This document shows, in pieces, positions 45,780 through 56,800 of a DNA stretch of 64,000 bases (its first letter is position 1; each line of letters starts with the position of its first letter). Made by a program: the position numbers and the translations under genes. Under the pieces are notes generated by a model. It saw only the letters and a program-made list of their open reading frames with translations. It did no database searches and had not been told where the DNA came from. The stretch is taken from NCBI GenBank assembly GCA_900114405.1, contig FOSY01000004.1, forward strand, positions 124,001 through 188,000. The letters are read 5' to 3'. This DNA is from Lachnospiraceae bacterium KH1T2. Its GTDB lineage: Bacteria; Bacillota; Clostridia; Lachnospirales; Lachnospiraceae.

Positions 45780-48700
45780 TCAGCCAGACACATCTTCATC
45801 ATCCGTAAGAAGTATCTTCATCTTTTCAAGCACCTGCTCGGATATATCGATAAACCCTGTTGTTTCACTCTTTCCTCGCTTATACCTAAATGATGGCTTG
45901 CCCGCTGCATGGAATGTAAGTGCCCCATCAAATTCATCTAAAAACGGCTCGATCTTTACCGGATTAAGTTCTGCCTTTCCAAAAATTTCAAAGCTCACTA
46001 TATCATTCTTTGCGGCAAGTCTCTCCACAAATACCTTGTGCGCCATATCCCTGATAAGCGATACCCTGATAAGATTTTCAACCTCTCCCGGAAGGTCTCC
46101 GAATCGGTCTCTGAGCTCATCTCTCATGTCCTCAGCCTCTTCTTCATTGGAAATGACCGCGATACGCCTGTAAAGATCAAGCTTCTGCGCTTCATTTCCC
46201 ACGTAGCTGTTTGGAAGATATGCATCTTCATCGATATCGATAGTAGTATTAAATTCAGGAAGTACTTTCTCACCCTTTTCATGCTTTACCGCCATATCAA
46301 GCATCTTACAGTAAAGGTCGTACCCTACCGCTTCCATGTGTCCATGCTGCTCAGCACCTAGCACATTTCCGGCACCTCGGATTTCTAAGTCTTTCATCGC
46401 GATCCTGAAACCGCTTCCAAGCTCTGTAAATTCCCTTATAGCCGCCAGTCGCTTTTCCGCTGTTTCTTTAAGCATTCTGTCTTTTTTATACAGCAGGAAG
46501 GCATAAGCAGTCCTGTTTGAACGCCCTACCCTGCCTCGAAGCTGGTAGAGCTGAGAAAGTCCAAGCCTGTCCGCATCAGCGATTATCATCGTATTTACAT
46601 TTGAAATATCGATACCTGTTTCGATGATCGTAGTTGATACAAGTACATCTATCTCACCATTTATGAAATCGCTCATAATATCTTCAAGCTGTCGCTCATT
46701 CATCTGACCATGCGCATACTCAACATTGGCATCAGGCACAAGCTTCTGTATCCTGTCTGCCACTTCATCGATGTCATTTACACGATTGTAGACATAATAT
46801 ACCTGACCGCCTCTTGCAAGTTCTCTCCTGATACCTTCCCTGACCATTTCATCGCTATACTCCATGATGAACGTCTGGATAGGCATCCTCTCCTGCGGCG
46901 CTTCTTCAAGTACGCTCATATCCCTGATTCCTACAAGGCTCATATGCAGAGTTCTTGGGATCGGTGTCGCACTGAGCGCAAGTACATCTACATTTTTACG
47001 CAATTCCTTGATTCTCTCTTTGTGAGTGACGCCGAAACGCTGCTCCTCGTCTATGACCAGAAGTCCCAGGTCTTTGAAAGCCACATCCTTAGAGAGAAGT
47101 CTGTGTGTTCCGACTACTATATCTATAAGACCTTTCTTTAGATCCTGTATCGTCTTTTTATTTTCTGCCGAACTTCTAAATCTGCTCAAAAGCGCTATAT
47201 TTACAGGATAATCCTTCATTCTCTGTACAAGCGTATGATAATGCTGCTCTGCAAGTATAGTTGTCGGCACAAGGAATGCCGCCTGCTTATTTTCCTGCAC
47301 AGCCTTAAATGCAGCTCTTATAGCGACTTCCGTCTTTCCAAAACCTACATCACCGCATATAAGCCGATCCATGATCTTAGTGCTCTCCATATCGCGCTTT
47401 ACAGCATCTATCGCCAAAATCTGATCGTCCGTTTCTTCATATGGAAAAAGCTCTTCAAACTCTTTCTGCCATACGGTATCCTTCCCGTAAACATAGCCCT
47501 TCGCTTGCTGCCGCTCCGCATAAAGCGCCACAAGCTTTTTCGCCACTCCTTCAACAGAGCCCTTGACCTTCTGCTTTGTCCGGCTCCACTCCTGAGTTCC
47601 GAGCTTATTAAGCTTAGGCTTCTTCTCTGCATCTTTCGAAGCATACTTCTGAAGCACATCAAGGTTAGAGGCTATCACATATACTGACGAATCATCCTTA
47701 TACGAAATCTTCACATAATCTCTGGTAGTTCCGTCAATCTCTATATGCTCTATGCCCTGATATATGCCGATACCGTAGTTTTCATGTATCACGTAGTCCC
47801 CGACCGTAAGGTCATTGAAGCTTGAAATATGCTCACCATCAAGGCTTCTGTGCTTCTTTTTCTTCTTCCTTCTGACTCCGCCAAATATATCCGTCTCGGA
47901 AATGACCGCAAACCTTAAGTCAGGGTACTCAAAGCCCTTGCTTAAGTTCCCATTAGCAGTCATTATCTCGCCTTCTTTAAGAACCCTTTCAAAATTCTCT
48001 GAGAAAAATGCCGGTATATCATTCTGCCTGATGTCTTCTGCAAGTCTCTTTGCCCTTGTAGTCGACGCAGAAAGAAGTATTACTGAGTACTTTTCTCTCC
48101 GGTACTTTTCAAGATCATCCAAGAGAGAGTTAAAACTTCCATTATAAGAATTTACAGACCTCACATGCATCCTCACATGCTTAGATGCCTTATATTTATC
48201 CTGCTTCTGAACTATCGTCGAAAACGCGGCTGTTCTGTAACCTGCTACACGGGCAAATATTTCCTGCGTGCTATAAAGCACATCCGCCTGCTTAGGAAGA
48301 ATATAGCCGTTTTCAAGGCGCGACTTCATGCTCTCTTCAAATTCCTGTGCGACAGTATCACCTCTGCTTATAAGATGAATTGGCTCGTCCAGCAGTATAA
48401 CCGTGTTTTCCGGATCGAAATAATCCAGAATCGAATACATCTTTTCAAAGAAATATCCCGCATAGCTTATCGCATTCGCAGCAGTCGCAAAGTCAGTCAT
48501 TTCATCGATAAATTCTGAAACTGTCTGCTTTAGACGATAAGCCTGCTCCGTCTTCATCTCTTTTCTAAAGATCTTGTAATTTTTCTCAAGTTCTTCCTTT
48601 ATACGTTCAAGTCCCTCGGCCTTTTCCTTATCAGAAAGCACCATATCGGTTGCAGGAAATATCTCAACCCGCTCAAGCTCTTCTATCGAGCGCTGACTTC

Positions 48701-49316
48701 CTGCATCGAAATAGCGCAAGGACTCTATCTCGTCTCCCCAGAGCTCGATTCTCACAGGGTTATCCTCTGTCAGCGGATAAATATCAATGATTCCGCCCCT
48801 TACAGCGAACTGCCCTTCACCCTCAACTTCTGCAGTACGTTCATAGCCTATCTTTATAAGCTGTGTCGTAAGTGCCTTCTCGTCAACCGGCTCATTCTTA
48901 TCGATAAGTATTCTGTTTTCCGTGATAAGCGAAATCCCCGGTTCATGCTCCATAAGCGCATCAATGGTAGTGATCATCAGTGTGGCAGCATTCTCACTAA
49001 GCGCCTTTATCGCTGAGACTCTCTCCCTTATCAGCTGATTACCATTCAGGTCTGACTGGTAAAAGATAAGATCTCTCGGCGGATAATATACGACTTCCGG
49101 CTCGAATGTCCTTATCTCAGAATATAAGGCTCTTGCCTTTATATCATCTTCCACCACAACTATCTTCACACGCGCATCTCTGCCGAGCGAAGCATAAATA
49201 TGCGGTTTCGCAGCATCTACGACACCCTCTGCTTCTGTTATCCCCTTATTTTTAAGTGCATTGACGAGCTGCTCATAATGAGCAGAATTATTCAAAGGCT
49301 CTAAAAATGACTTCAT
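45780..49316 (-). CDS. mfd: Transcription-repair coupling factor
   Basis: Mfd pushes stalled RNA polymerase off DNA lesions and calls in UvrA. The 1178 residues have the N-terminal UvrB-like module, the RNA-polymerase-interacting CarD-like domain ([21 protein letters not shown]), the RecG-like translocase with [32 protein letters not shown] and [13 protein letters not shown], and the C-terminal TRCF domain ([12 protein letters not shown] then [11 protein letters not shown]). All motifs look intact. It follows pth by 46 bases in the same direction. Confidence 0.95.
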   Translation of the reverse strand: MKSFLEPLNNSAHYEQLVNALKNKGITEAEGVVDAAKPHIYASLGRDARVKIVVVEDDIKARALYSEIRTFEPEVVYYPPRDLIFYQSDLNGNQLIRERVSAIKALSENAATLMITTIDALMEHEPGISLITENRILIDKNEPVDEKALTTQLIKIGYERTAEVEGEGQFAVRGGIIDIYPLTEDNPVRIELWGDEIESLRYFDAGSQRSIEELERVEIFPATDMVLSDKEKAEGLERIKEELEKNYKIFRKEMKTEQAYRLKQTVSEFIDEMTDFATAANAISYAGYFFEKMYSILDYFDPENTVILLDEPIHLISRGDTVAQEFEESMKSRLENGYILPKQADVLYSTQEIFARVAGYRTAAFSTIVQKQDKYKASKHVRMHVRSVNSYNGSFNSLLDDLEKYRREKYSVILLSASTTRAKRLAEDIRQNDIPAFFSENFERVLKEGEIMTANGNLSKGFEYPDLRFAVISETDIFGGVRRKKKKKHRSLDGEHISSFNDLTVGDYVIHENYGIGIYQGIEHIEIDGTTRDYVKISYKDDSSVYVIASNLDVLQKYASKDAEKKPKLNKLGTQEWSRTKQKVKGSVEGVAKKLVALYAERQQAKGYVYGKDTVWQKEFEELFPYEETDDQILAIDAVKRDMESTKIMDRLICGDVGFGKTEVAIRAAFKAVQENKQAAFLVPTTILAEQHYHTLVQRMKDYPVNIALLSRFRSSAENKKTIQDLKKGLIDIVVGTHRLLSKDVAFKDLGLLVIDEEQRFGVTHKERIKELRKNVDVLALSATPIPRTLHMSLVGIRDMSVLEEAPQERMPIQTFIMEYSDEMVREGIRRELARGGQVYYVYNRVNDIDEVADRIQKLVPDANVEYAHGQMNERQLEDIMSDFINGEIDVLVSTTIIETGIDISNVNTMIIADADRLGLSQLYQLRGRVGRSNRTAYAFLLYKKDRMLKETAEKRLAAIREFTELGSGFRIAMKDLEIRGAGNVLGAEQHGHMEAVGYDLYCKMLDMAVKHEKGEKVLPEFNTTIDIDEDAYLPNSYVGNEAQKLDLYRRIAVISNEEEAEDMRDELRDRFGDLPGEVENLIRVSLIRDMAHKVFVERLAAKNDIVSFEIFGKAELNPVKIEPFLDEFDGALTFHAAGKPSFRYKRGKSETTGFIDISEQVLEKMKILLTDDEDVSG

Positions 49317-49362
49317 AGTTAAATCCTATTCTTCTGTCGTTTTCAGGTGAAAATATTTCATC

Positions 49363-49923
49363 TTAGTTAAATTGATTCATTGCCCGATCTGTTCCGTCAT
49401 TCATTATGCAGACAACAGCCTCAGCTGCTCTTGTCTTTGAATCACGGATAGTATCCTGATCTTCTTTCTCAAAGTGACCAAGTACCCAGTCAGCAAGGTC
49501 CCAGCCCTTCGGCTTCGCTCCTACGCCGATCTTTACTCGCGCAAAGCCGTCTGTTCCAAGAAGAGCAATTATATTTTTAAGTCCGTTGTGGCCGCCTGCG
49601 CTTCCCTTAGGACGCACCCTTATCCTTCCCACATCAAGGTCGATATCGTCCGAAAGTACTATAAGCTCCTCATTCGGGTCTACTTTATAGTAGGAAACAA
49701 TCTGCTGAATTGACTCACCACTTAAATTCATGAAGGTCTGCGGCTTAACCAAAAGCACTTTATTACCTTCTATCACACCTTTGCCGCATACTGCCTTATG
49801 CTTTTCAAAATCAAGCGCTATACCATATTTATCGGCAAGAATGTCGATCGTATCAAAGCCAACGTTATGTCTTGTTCCTGCATACTTAGCACCGGGATTA
49901 CCCAAACCTGCAATTATGTACAT
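49363..49923 (-). CDS. pth: Peptidyl-tRNA hydrolase
   Basis: It frees tRNA from peptidyl-tRNA that drops off ribosomes. The 186 residues hold the catalytic histidine in GLGNPGAKYAGTRHNVGFD, KPQTFMNLSGES and the GSAGGHNGLKNI segment. A strong ribosome site lies ahead of the ATG at 49921-49923. pth followed by mfd is a common pairing in Firmicutes. Confidence 0.95.
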   Translation of the reverse strand: MYIIAGLGNPGAKYAGTRHNVGFDTIDILADKYGIALDFEKHKAVCGKGVIEGNKVLLVKPQTFMNLSGESIQQIVSYYKVDPNEELIVLSDDIDLDVGRIRVRPKGSAGGHNGLKNIIALLGTDGFARVKIGVGAKPKGWDLADWVLGHFEKEDQDTIRDSKTRAAEAVVCIMNDGTDRAMNQFN

Positions 49924-49951
49924 AAAAATTCCCTTCGTTATTTAAACCTCG

Positions 49952-49990
49952 TAAAGCCGCATCAGCGGACAGACCACCGATACGGCTTTA
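49952..49990. terminator. Possible terminator after spoVG
   Basis: TAAAGCCG and CGGCTTTA with inner ATC/GAT pair across an imperfect loop. The T-run on the minus strand is poor, so its strength as a terminator is uncertain. Confidence 0.45.
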
Positions 49991-50050
49991 TCATTTTATT
50001 CAACTTTAGCTAATCATATCAGATTTGGCATAAAGTTAAAAGTGATTTAA

Positions 50051-50365
50051 TTATACGAGAACTTCAACCTTCTCAGCTTCCTTTGAAGATGTCACAACAT
50101 CATCAGGCTCATCAAGAGACTTGATATAGCTGTCAAGTATCAATTTCTGCATAATATTTCTTGTTTCTGTATTAATGGGATGCGCAATGTCACGGAAAAT
50201 GCCATCAGAAGCTTTACGGCTCGGCATTGCAATGAAAAGACCCTTCTCCCCTTCGATAACCTTAATATCATGAACTACAAAAGCATCATCAAGTGTTACA
50301 GACACCAGTGCACGCATTTTACCGGTGTTGGTAAGTTTTCTCACTCTTACATCAGTAATTTCCAT
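50051..50365 (-). CDS. spoVG: SpoVG-family nucleic-acid-binding regulator
   Basis: The 104 residues give the typical start [20 protein letters not shown], the [19 protein letters not shown] strand pair, then [24 protein letters not shown]. SpoVG binds DNA and RNA and affects sporulation, envelope and virulence genes; it is present in non-sporulating Firmicutes too. The C-terminal tail ([17 protein letters not shown]) is short and acidic. It lies 30 bases after glgD in the same direction and may be cotranscribed with it. Confidence 0.93.
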   Translation of the reverse strand: MEITDVRVRKLTNTGKMRALVSVTLDDAFVVHDIKVIEGEKGLFIAMPSRKASDGIFRDIAHPINTETRNIMQKLILDSYIKSLDEPDDVVTSSKEAEKVEVLV

Positions 50366-50395
50366 AATTCTTTTATCCCCATTCCCCTCTGTTAT

Positions 50396-51514
50396 TTACA
50401 GAACATACCTGTCATTTTTTTCAACTACGATCTGGATTCCATCTTCACCCTTATAATAAGAGTTTGCGCGAATCGTTCCATGGCTTTCGACGATACAATT
50501 CTCGATATGTGTATTGTCGCCGATGTAAACGTCGTTAAGAATGATAGAATTCTTGATCACACAATTGTTTCCAACAAATACCTTCTTGAAAAGAACTGAA
50601 TCACTAACTTCACCATTAATGATACAACCTGATGAAACCAAGCTGTTTGAAAGCTTTGCACCAACATTGTATTTAGCCGGTGGAAGATCATCAACCTTTG
50701 AATAAACATTAGGATATTCCTTAAAGAAATAGTTTCTTACCTCAGGCTTAAGGAAATCTGTATTCGCATTGAAGTAATCTTCGATAGTTGCGATATTCTT
50801 CCAATAAGTATTCATCTTATAGCCGAAGATTCTCTTCTGACTTCTGTAACGGATAAGGATATCGCTTACAAAGTCATGTCTGTCCTCTTCAGCACATTTC
50901 TCGATCAGCTCGATAAGCTGACGACGTCTGATAATATAGATTCCGCATGAAACAGTGCTTGTCTTAGCTACTACAGGCTTCTCCTCGAAGTCGATGATAC
51001 GGTTTTCCTCATTCATACGAACAACACCGAATCTGTCAACATTTTCGCCTGCGCCCATATCCTTGCAGACTACAGTGATATCTGCCTTTTTCTGGATATG
51101 ATACTCAAGAACCTTATTAAAGTCGAGCTTATAAACGCCATCACCTGAAGCGATGATAACATATGGCTCATGACTATCCTTCAAATATGAAAGGTTCTGG
51201 TAGATCGCATCTGCTGTTCCACGGTACCATGCATTATTGTCCTGAGTGATAGACGGTGTAAATACAAATAATCCGCCCTGTTTACGTCCGAAGTCCCACC
51301 ATTTTGAAGAACTCAAATGCTGATTCAGGCTCTTTGCATTGTACTGAGTGAATACTGCAACTTTCTGAACATGAGAGTTTGTCATGTTGCTCAATGCAAA
51401 GTCAATACTTCTATAGCTTCCGGCTATAGGCATTGCTGAAATTGCCCTCTTCTTGGAAAGCTCCTTCATTCTGTGGTTATTGCCGCCTGCAAGTATAATT
51501 CCTATTGCCCTCAT
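50396..51514 (-). CDS. glgD: ADP-glucose pyrophosphorylase regulatory subunit GlgD
   Basis: The 372 residues are a GlgC paralogue with a nucleotidyltransferase domain and C-terminal left-handed beta-helix hexapeptides ([20 protein letters not shown]). The phosphate loop, GGxGTRL in catalytic subunits, reads [15 protein letters not shown] here, which fits a non-catalytic role. In Firmicutes GlgD joins GlgC in a heterotetramer and raises activity. It overlaps the glgC stop by four bases. Confidence 0.92.
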   Translation of the reverse strand: MRAIGIILAGGNNHRMKELSKKRAISAMPIAGSYRSIDFALSNMTNSHVQKVAVFTQYNAKSLNQHLSSSKWWDFGRKQGGLFVFTPSITQDNNAWYRGTADAIYQNLSYLKDSHEPYVIIASGDGVYKLDFNKVLEYHIQKKADITVVCKDMGAGENVDRFGVVRMNEENRIIDFEEKPVVAKTSTVSCGIYIIRRRQLIELIEKCAEEDRHDFVSDILIRYRSQKRIFGYKMNTYWKNIATIEDYFNANTDFLKPEVRNYFFKEYPNVYSKVDDLPPAKYNVGAKLSNSLVSSGCIINGEVSDSVLFKKVFVGNNCVIKNSIILNDVYIGDNTHIENCIVESHGTIRANSYYKGEDGIQIVVEKNDRYVL

Positions 51515-52785
51515 CGTCTTTCACCTGCCTTGATCAGAGTTTTCCCGGATGGAACAGTTGAACCTTCGAATTCTCCAAGTTCAAATGATCCCACAAGAAC
51601 AGAGTTCTTGCCTACAGTGAGTCCTGACGGAATTTCAGATTTCTCACCGATGGTCACAAGACCATGATTGTAAATGTTCGGTTTTGTATCATTATCAACT
51701 TCATCGCCTACACCAAGACGAACATTGTTTCCAATTGTTACATCTTCTGCGATTATTGCCTTATTGATCTCACAGCCTGCACCGATATGAGTATTACTCA
51801 TAATGATGGAATCACGTACTACTGCGCCCTTTTCTATGGTTACACCATAGCCGATAACAGAATTATGTACTTCTCCAAAAACTTCAGTGCCTTCTGCAAT
51901 GATACTCTTCTCAATGAAAGCTCCATCTCCGATATACTGTGGAGGAAGGTCTTCACTCTTTGTAAAGATTCTCCAATATTCTTCATAGAGATTAAACTCA
52001 GGAATGATGTCCACGAGCTCCATGTTTGCTTCCCAATAAGAATTAAGTGTTCCTACGTCTTTCCAGTATCCATTGAACTCAAAGGCGTACATCTTTTCGC
52101 CTTTATCATGCAGATACGGGATGACATGCTTACCAAAGTCAAGCCCCGGCTGATCCTGATTTGCGATGAGAGCTTCCTTTAATACCTTCCATGAGAAGAT
52201 ATAGATACCCATTGAAGCAAGATTGCTTCTCGGATGCTCCGGTTTCTCTTCAAATTCAGTGATCCTTCGCTGCTCATCGGTAATAACAATACCGAATCGA
52301 CTCGCCTCTTCAATAGGAACAGGCATTGCTGCTATAGTAACTGCAGCTCCATTCTGCTTGTGAAAGTCAAGCATTACCTCGTAATCCATCTTGTAGATGT
52401 GGTCTCCGGATAAGATGAGTACATAATCCGGGTTGTACTGCTCCATGTACTCAAGATTCTGGTAAATTGCATTAGCCGTTCCAGAATACCATTCGCTGCC
52501 CTTGTTTCCCTCATACGGCGGAAGAACAGATACACCACCGATATTCCGGTCGAGATCCCACGGAATACCTATACCGATATGAGAATTCAACTTCAGCGGC
52601 TGATACTGCGTCAGTACGCCGACTGTATCAACTCCCGAATTGATACAGTTGCTCAGCGGGAAATCAATGATTCTGTACTTTCCGCCAAACGATACGGCCG
52701 GTTTTGCCATGTGTGTCGTCAGAACGCCCAGTCTGCTGCCTTGCCCTCCTGCAAGAAGCATAGCGATCATCTCTTTTTTGATCAT
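51511..52785 (-). CDS. glgC: Glucose-1-phosphate adenylyltransferase
   Basis: It makes ADP-glucose, the glucosyl donor for glycogen. The 424 residues carry the catalytic loop [32 protein letters not shown], the [14 protein letters not shown] metal-binding region and a beta-helix end. AGGTG ahead of the ATG at 52783-52785 fixes the start. Glycogen synthase and branching enzyme are not in the window. Confidence 0.95.
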   Translation of the reverse strand: MIKKEMIAMLLAGGQGSRLGVLTTHMAKPAVSFGGKYRIIDFPLSNCINSGVDTVGVLTQYQPLKLNSHIGIGIPWDLDRNIGGVSVLPPYEGNKGSEWYSGTANAIYQNLEYMEQYNPDYVLILSGDHIYKMDYEVMLDFHKQNGAAVTIAAMPVPIEEASRFGIVITDEQRRITEFEEKPEHPRSNLASMGIYIFSWKVLKEALIANQDQPGLDFGKHVIPYLHDKGEKMYAFEFNGYWKDVGTLNSYWEANMELVDIIPEFNLYEEYWRIFTKSEDLPPQYIGDGAFIEKSIIAEGTEVFGEVHNSVIGYGVTIEKGAVVRDSIIMSNTHIGAGCEINKAIIAEDVTIGNNVRLGVGDEVDNDTKPNIYNHGLVTIGEKSEIPSGLTVGKNSVLVGSFELGEFEGSTVPSGKTLIKAGERR

Positions 52786-52841
52786 TTCGCATCACCTCAT
52801 AAAAGTAATATTTAAGCCGTTATAACCCCTGCTATTCGTTA

Positions 52842-52870
52842 ATTATAGCACCTACGTACGAATATGTGAA
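52842..52870 (-). promoter_or_regulatory. Promoter of glgC-glgD
   Basis: TTCACA (52865-52870) and TATAAT (52842-52847) are spaced 17 bases on the minus strand, in the 314-base gap between glgC and murC. The rest of this gap (52871-53030) is AT-rich with no repeat or gene that I can see. Confidence 0.6.
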
Positions 52871-53033
52871 CAAATTTTACAAGAAACAATAAAATATATC
52901 ATAACTTTTTATATATTCTGCGATTTTTCTCGTTATATTTCTAAGATTTTTTTAAGAATTTTCTCCATATTGCACAAATTTTGCATACATTATTCTGTAT
53001 TAATTTAAAAACAAAATGCACGCTTCTCTGAGA

Positions 53034-53061
53034 TTGATTTTTAACTCAGGCAAAGTATAAT
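53034..53061 (+). promoter_or_regulatory. Promoter of murC
   Basis: TTGATT (53034-53039) and TATAAT (53056-53061) are spaced 16 bases, 38 bases ahead of the murC start. Confidence 0.65.
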
Positions 53062-53099
53062 GTAAGTAACTATGTCTACATATATGAAAGGCTTTAACA

Positions 53100-54479
53100 A
53101 TGGAAAAATTTGATTTTAATAAGAAGATACATATTCATTTTATAGGAATCGGCGGAATCAGCATGAGTGGAATCGCTGAACTTTTACTTTCTAAAGGTTT
53201 CATCGTAAGCGGCTCTGACAGCAAAGAAAGCGATACAACTCGTATGCTTGCAGGACTCGGCGCAAAGATCTCATATCCTCAGGCTGCTGCAAATATCACT
53301 GACGATATCGACCTTGTCGTTTACACCGCTGCTATCCACCCGGATAATCCGGAGCTTAAAGCCGTTCGTGAAAAGAATATCCCGGCTGAAACCCGCGCAG
53401 AAATGCTCGGTGCGATCATGAAGAACTACGACCTTCCTGTATCTGTTGCAGGAACGCATGGAAAAACTACCACAACTTCAATGGTTTCCGAAGCACTTCT
53501 GCGTGCAGAGAAGAACCCTACTATCTCTGTAGGCGGTATCCTTCCTTCTATCAACGGAAACTTCCGTGTAGGCGGAGACCATTTCTTCGTTACAGAAGCA
53601 TGTGAATACACCAATAGTTTCCTTTCTTTCTTCCAGAAGATCGGAATCATCCTCAATGTGGATGCAGACCATCTCGATTTCTTCAAAGATATCGACGACA
53701 TCAGAAACTCCTTCCACAAGTTTGCAGCGTCTATCCCGGCTGACGGAAATCTCATCATCAACGGTGAAACAGAAGGAATCGAAAAGATCACAAACTCACT
53801 TTCATGCAATGTCATCAGATACGGTCTTAAAGATGAGTTTGACTACTATGCGACTAACATTACATATGATGAATTTGCGCACGCTTCCTACGACCTGAAC
53901 CACGACGGCAAGGTACTCGGCCGCATCACTCTTGCAGTTCCGGGACAGCATAATGTTTACAATTCAATGGCAGCTTTCATCGCCTGCTCTCTCCTCGGTC
54001 TCAGCTTCGATGAGATCGCAGGTGCGCTCAGCGAATACCACGGAACTGACCGTCGTTTCCAGAAGAAAGGTGTCATAAACGGAATCACAGTTGTTGATGA
54101 CTACGCACATCACCCAACTGAGATCAGCGCTACTATCGAAGCTGCAAAGCATTGTCCACACCGTACTATGTGGCTTGTTTTCCAGCCCCATACATATACC
54201 AGAACAAAGGCACTCTTCAATGAATTTGCTGAAGCTCTCTCAGCCGCAGACAAAGTTATCCTTGCTGATATCTATGCAGCTCGTGAAACTGATACTCTCG
54301 GCATGAGTTCAAAGCTTCTCATGGACGCTATCCGCGAAAAGGGTACAGATGCTTTCTATTTCCCAAGTTTTGCAGAGATTGAAAAATTTTTAGAAGAAAA
54401 TTGTATCAACGGTGACCTGTTGATAACTATGGGCGCCGGAGACGTTTATAAAATTGGAGAGGACTTCCTCAAGAAATAA
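53100..54479 (+). CDS. murC: UDP-N-acetylmuramate-L-alanine ligase
   Basis: It adds the first amino acid to UDP-MurNAc in peptidoglycan synthesis. The 459 residues have the Rossmann start IHFIGIGGISMSGIAELL, the ATP loop VAGTHGKTTTTSMV, the EACEYTNSFLSF metal/ATP region and DDYAHHPTEISATIEA. AAAGG lies eight bases ahead of the ATG. Codon use and length are normal. Confidence 0.95.
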   Translation: MEKFDFNKKIHIHFIGIGGISMSGIAELLLSKGFIVSGSDSKESDTTRMLAGLGAKISYPQAAANITDDIDLVVYTAAIHPDNPELKAVREKNIPAETRAEMLGAIMKNYDLPVSVAGTHGKTTTTSMVSEALLRAEKNPTISVGGILPSINGNFRVGGDHFFVTEACEYTNSFLSFFQKIGIILNVDADHLDFFKDIDDIRNSFHKFAASIPADGNLIINGETEGIEKITNSLSCNVIRYGLKDEFDYYATNITYDEFAHASYDLNHDGKVLGRITLAVPGQHNVYNSMAAFIACSLLGLSFDEIAGALSEYHGTDRRFQKKGVINGITVVDDYAHHPTEISATIEAAKHCPHRTMWLVFQPHTYTRTKALFNEFAEALSAADKVILADIYAARETDTLGMSSKLLMDAIREKGTDAFYFPSFAEIEKFLEENCINGDLLITMGAGDVYKIGEDFLKK

Positions 54480-54480
54480 C

Positions 54481-54540
54481 TTATCCACATTATCCACATT
54501 TCGATGTGAAAAACTTTTCACATCGGGCTGTGGATTTTTT
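54481..54540 (+). terminator. murC terminator whose stem contains DnaA-box sequence
   Basis: ATCCACA (54492-54498) pairs with TGTGGAT, and inside it CGATGTGAAAA pairs with TTTTCACATCG, followed by TTTTTT. The outer stem is formed by the second DnaA box and an inverted partial box. Confidence 0.7.
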
Positions 54541-54595
54541 ATGTCTTGAATACAATGCTTTGAGATAGTTATGCACATTATCCACATTATCCACA
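54481..54595 (+). promoter_or_regulatory. Array of five end-to-end DnaA boxes
   Basis: Exact TTATNCACA boxes lie at 54481-54489 and 54490-54498, then at 54569-54577 (TTATGCACA), 54578-54586 and 54587-54595. Within each group they abut with a strict nine-base period. A further near-match in reverse (TGTGCATAT, 54650-54658) sits in the promoter of the DnaD-type gene. DnaA binding here could repress that operon or titrate DnaA. Confidence 0.8.
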
Positions 54596-54642
54596 TTTTC
54601 TGTAAAGTGCCTAATTTACGGGCTTTGGAGGCATTTTTCAGA

Positions 54643-54672
54643 TTGTAATTGTGCATATCTGTGTGCTATAAT
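54643..54672 (+). promoter_or_regulatory. Promoter of the primosome genes
   Basis: TTGTAA (54643-54648) and TATAAT (54667-54672) are spaced 18 bases. The reverse DnaA near-box (54650-54658) falls in the spacer. Confidence 0.55.
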
Positions 54673-54721
54673 TCGTTTCGGTTAATAAAAGTTTCTGATT
54701 TCTGAAAGACAGGTGCAGGAT

Positions 54722-55798
54722 TTGAAAAGTATTACTTTATATCAAAAAAACAACTCAGGAATAACATCTATTTCAAATTACTTTATTGACGTATACATGA
54801 AAGATGCCAATGAAGCTCAGATAAAGGTCTATATTTATCTGCTGCGCTGCTCTGGCAATGCTGAACCGGTCTCTGTTTCCACTATCGCTGATCTTTTCAA
54901 TTACACAGAGCGTGATATCATCCGTGCTCTTGAGTACTGGGATCGCGTCGGGATAATCACTATCGACCGTGATGAGGACAAGTCTATCCGCGGCATATGC
55001 CTTAACCCGATCGGCGGCACAGCTCCTAAAACAGCTCAGCAGCCTGCAGCACCGGCTCCGGTCAAAGCAGTTGCTCCTGCACAAGAAGACGCAGCCCCTT
55101 CAAAGGAAGTTATACACAAGGATACGAAGCCTTTCTATCCGCGTGAGCGTCTCGAAAAGTTTAAAGCGCGCGAAGATGTCAGCGAAATGATCTATATTGC
55201 TGAAAAATATCTTGGCAAACCATTAAATTATTCTGATGTAAACACTGTCCTCTTTATTTATGATAAACTTGGATTTAAGATAGACTTGATCGAGTATCTT
55301 ATCGACTACTGTGTAAACGGTGGTCACTTAAGCATGCACTACATAGAATCTACTGCCATCGCATGGCACGAGCAGGGCATCGACAATGTCGCAACTGCCA
55401 AGGCTCAGACAGGTGCATTCAATAAAGACTATTTCTCCGTTCTCCATGCCTTTGGACTCAACGGAAGAAATCCTGTAAAGAACGAGATCGACTATATCCG
55501 TCGTTGGAAAGACGAATTCGGCTTCGATATGGAGATCATCCTTGAAGCTGTAAACCGCACTATGCGAACCATTGCCCGTCCAAGCTTCCGCTATGCAGAC
55601 AGCATTCTTTCCGACTGGAAGAAAAAGAATGTAAAGGGCAAGAACGACATTGCAAAGCTCGATGCAGACCACGATAAACTCCGTGATGCCAAGGCTGCAC
55701 ATCCGAATGCTCAGGCGCCGCAGCCTCGCAAAGTCAGCAACTTTGACGAACGCACTTACGACTACAGTGCGCTTGAAGAAAAATATTTCAAAAATTAA
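54722..55798 (+). CDS. DnaD-domain primosomal protein
   Basis: The protein has about 358 residues. The N-terminal part is a winged helix (SVSTIADLFNYTERDIIRALEYWDRVGII pattern), then a proline/alanine-rich linker (AAPAPVKAVAPAQEDAA) and two DnaB_2/DnaD C-terminal-type repeats, the second with YADSILSDWKKKNV near the end. DnaD-type proteins help DnaA and the loader place the replicative helicase. The likely start is the TTG at 54722-54724, six bases after AGGTG; a GTG at 54713 is possible. It sits 14 bases before the loader gene. Confidence 0.85.
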   Translation: MKSITLYQKNNSGITSISNYFIDVYMKDANEAQIKVYIYLLRCSGNAEPVSVSTIADLFNYTERDIIRALEYWDRVGIITIDRDEDKSIRGICLNPIGGTAPKTAQQPAAPAPVKAVAPAQEDAAPSKEVIHKDTKPFYPRERLEKFKAREDVSEMIYIAEKYLGKPLNYSDVNTVLFIYDKLGFKIDLIEYLIDYCVNGGHLSMHYIESTAIAWHEQGIDNVATAKAQTGAFNKDYFSVLHAFGLNGRNPVKNEIDYIRRWKDEFGFDMEIILEAVNRTMRTIARPSFRYADSILSDWKKKNVKGKNDIAKLDADHDKLRDAKAAHPNAQAPQPRKVSNFDERTYDYSALEEKYFKN

Positions 55799-55812
55799 CA
55801 GGATAGATAATT

Positions 55813-56769
55813 ATGCCTATCACAGATAGAGAATTCAAAAAGATCCTAGATGATTACGATCATCGAAGGATGGTCCATACTGAGGAAGCTCGTAAGAGAC
55901 TTCTGGAATTATATGCAAAAATTCCGCCGCTGAAGGCGATCGACGATAAGATTGCCGATATTTCAGCAGAATCCGCCGCCAAATTCATTCAGGGTGACAG
56001 GAAGGCTTTCGAGGGCTTAAAGGAAAAGATCAACAGTCTTTCAACTACGAAGTACAGCCTGATCGAAGAGAATGGATTTCCGCGAGACTATGCGCAGGTT
56101 CGATACGACTGTCCTGACTGTCAGGACACAGGCTACATCAACAACGAGCGCTGTCACTGCCTGCGTCAGCACATAATCAACGATCTTTACGCTCAGTCAA
56201 ATATCATCGCTTCCCTTGATGAGCAGAATTTTGCTCACTTCAATTTCGATGTATATTCTGAAGAAGCTAAAGAAAATATGAAAAAGGTATATATGGCAGC
56301 CCGGGATTTTACCGATAAATTTGCCATTAAGTATACAAATATGTTATTCTTAGGAAATGTTGGGAGTGGTAAGACTTTTATGTCTAACTGCATTGCAAAA
56401 GAGCTCCTCGATAGAGGTTTTTCAGTTCTTTATTTCTCATCATTTAACCTGTTTGATACATTGGCGAAAGTCACTTTCAACAGGGACAGAGATAACGAAG
56501 TACCGCCCGATACATATCGGAACGTATATGAAGCTGATCTATTGATCATCGATGATCTCGGTACAGAGACACCGAATTCTTTTGTTCGGTCCCAACTCTT
56601 TCTTATCTTAAATGAGAGAAACCTTCGTCAAAAGTCCACGGTTATCTCATCGAACCTTTCGATCGAGCAGCTGAAAGACAATTACACGGAGCGAGTATTC
56701 TCAAGACTGTTGAGTGGGTACGATATGTTTAGGTTCCGAAGTTCAGATATACGACTGAGCTCGGTTTAA
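55813..56769 (+). CDS. DnaI/DnaC-type helicase loader ATPase
   Basis: The 318 residues start with a helical part, then a zinc-binding motif CPDCQDTGYINNERCHC around residue 100, and an AAA+ domain with LGNVGSGKTFMSN (Walker A), LLIIDDLGTE (Walker B) and an arginine-rich C-terminus (RVFSRLLSGYDMFRF). This matches the DnaC/DnaI helicase loaders. It forms an operon with the DnaD-type gene, and its position after a DnaA-box array fits a replication initiation role. Confidence 0.9.
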   Translation: MPITDREFKKILDDYDHRRMVHTEEARKRLLELYAKIPPLKAIDDKIADISAESAAKFIQGDRKAFEGLKEKINSLSTTKYSLIEENGFPRDYAQVRYDCPDCQDTGYINNERCHCLRQHIINDLYAQSNIIASLDEQNFAHFNFDVYSEEAKENMKKVYMAARDFTDKFAIKYTNMLFLGNVGSGKTFMSNCIAKELLDRGFSVLYFSSFNLFDTLAKVTFNRDRDNEVPPDTYRNVYEADLLIIDDLGTETPNSFVRSQLFLILNERNLRQKSTVISSNLSIEQLKDNYTERVFSRLLSGYDMFRFRSSDIRLSSV

Positions 56770-56800
56770 TATTTTTTTCTTTAAGAGGAAAGGAAATTTC

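Noticed and set aside
54481-54672. Chromosomal replication origin
   Set aside because: Several DnaA boxes are present, but dnaA, dnaN or rpmH are not nearby, and no AT-rich unwinding element with DnaA-trio pattern is evident. Regulation of the primosome genes or DnaA titration fits better.
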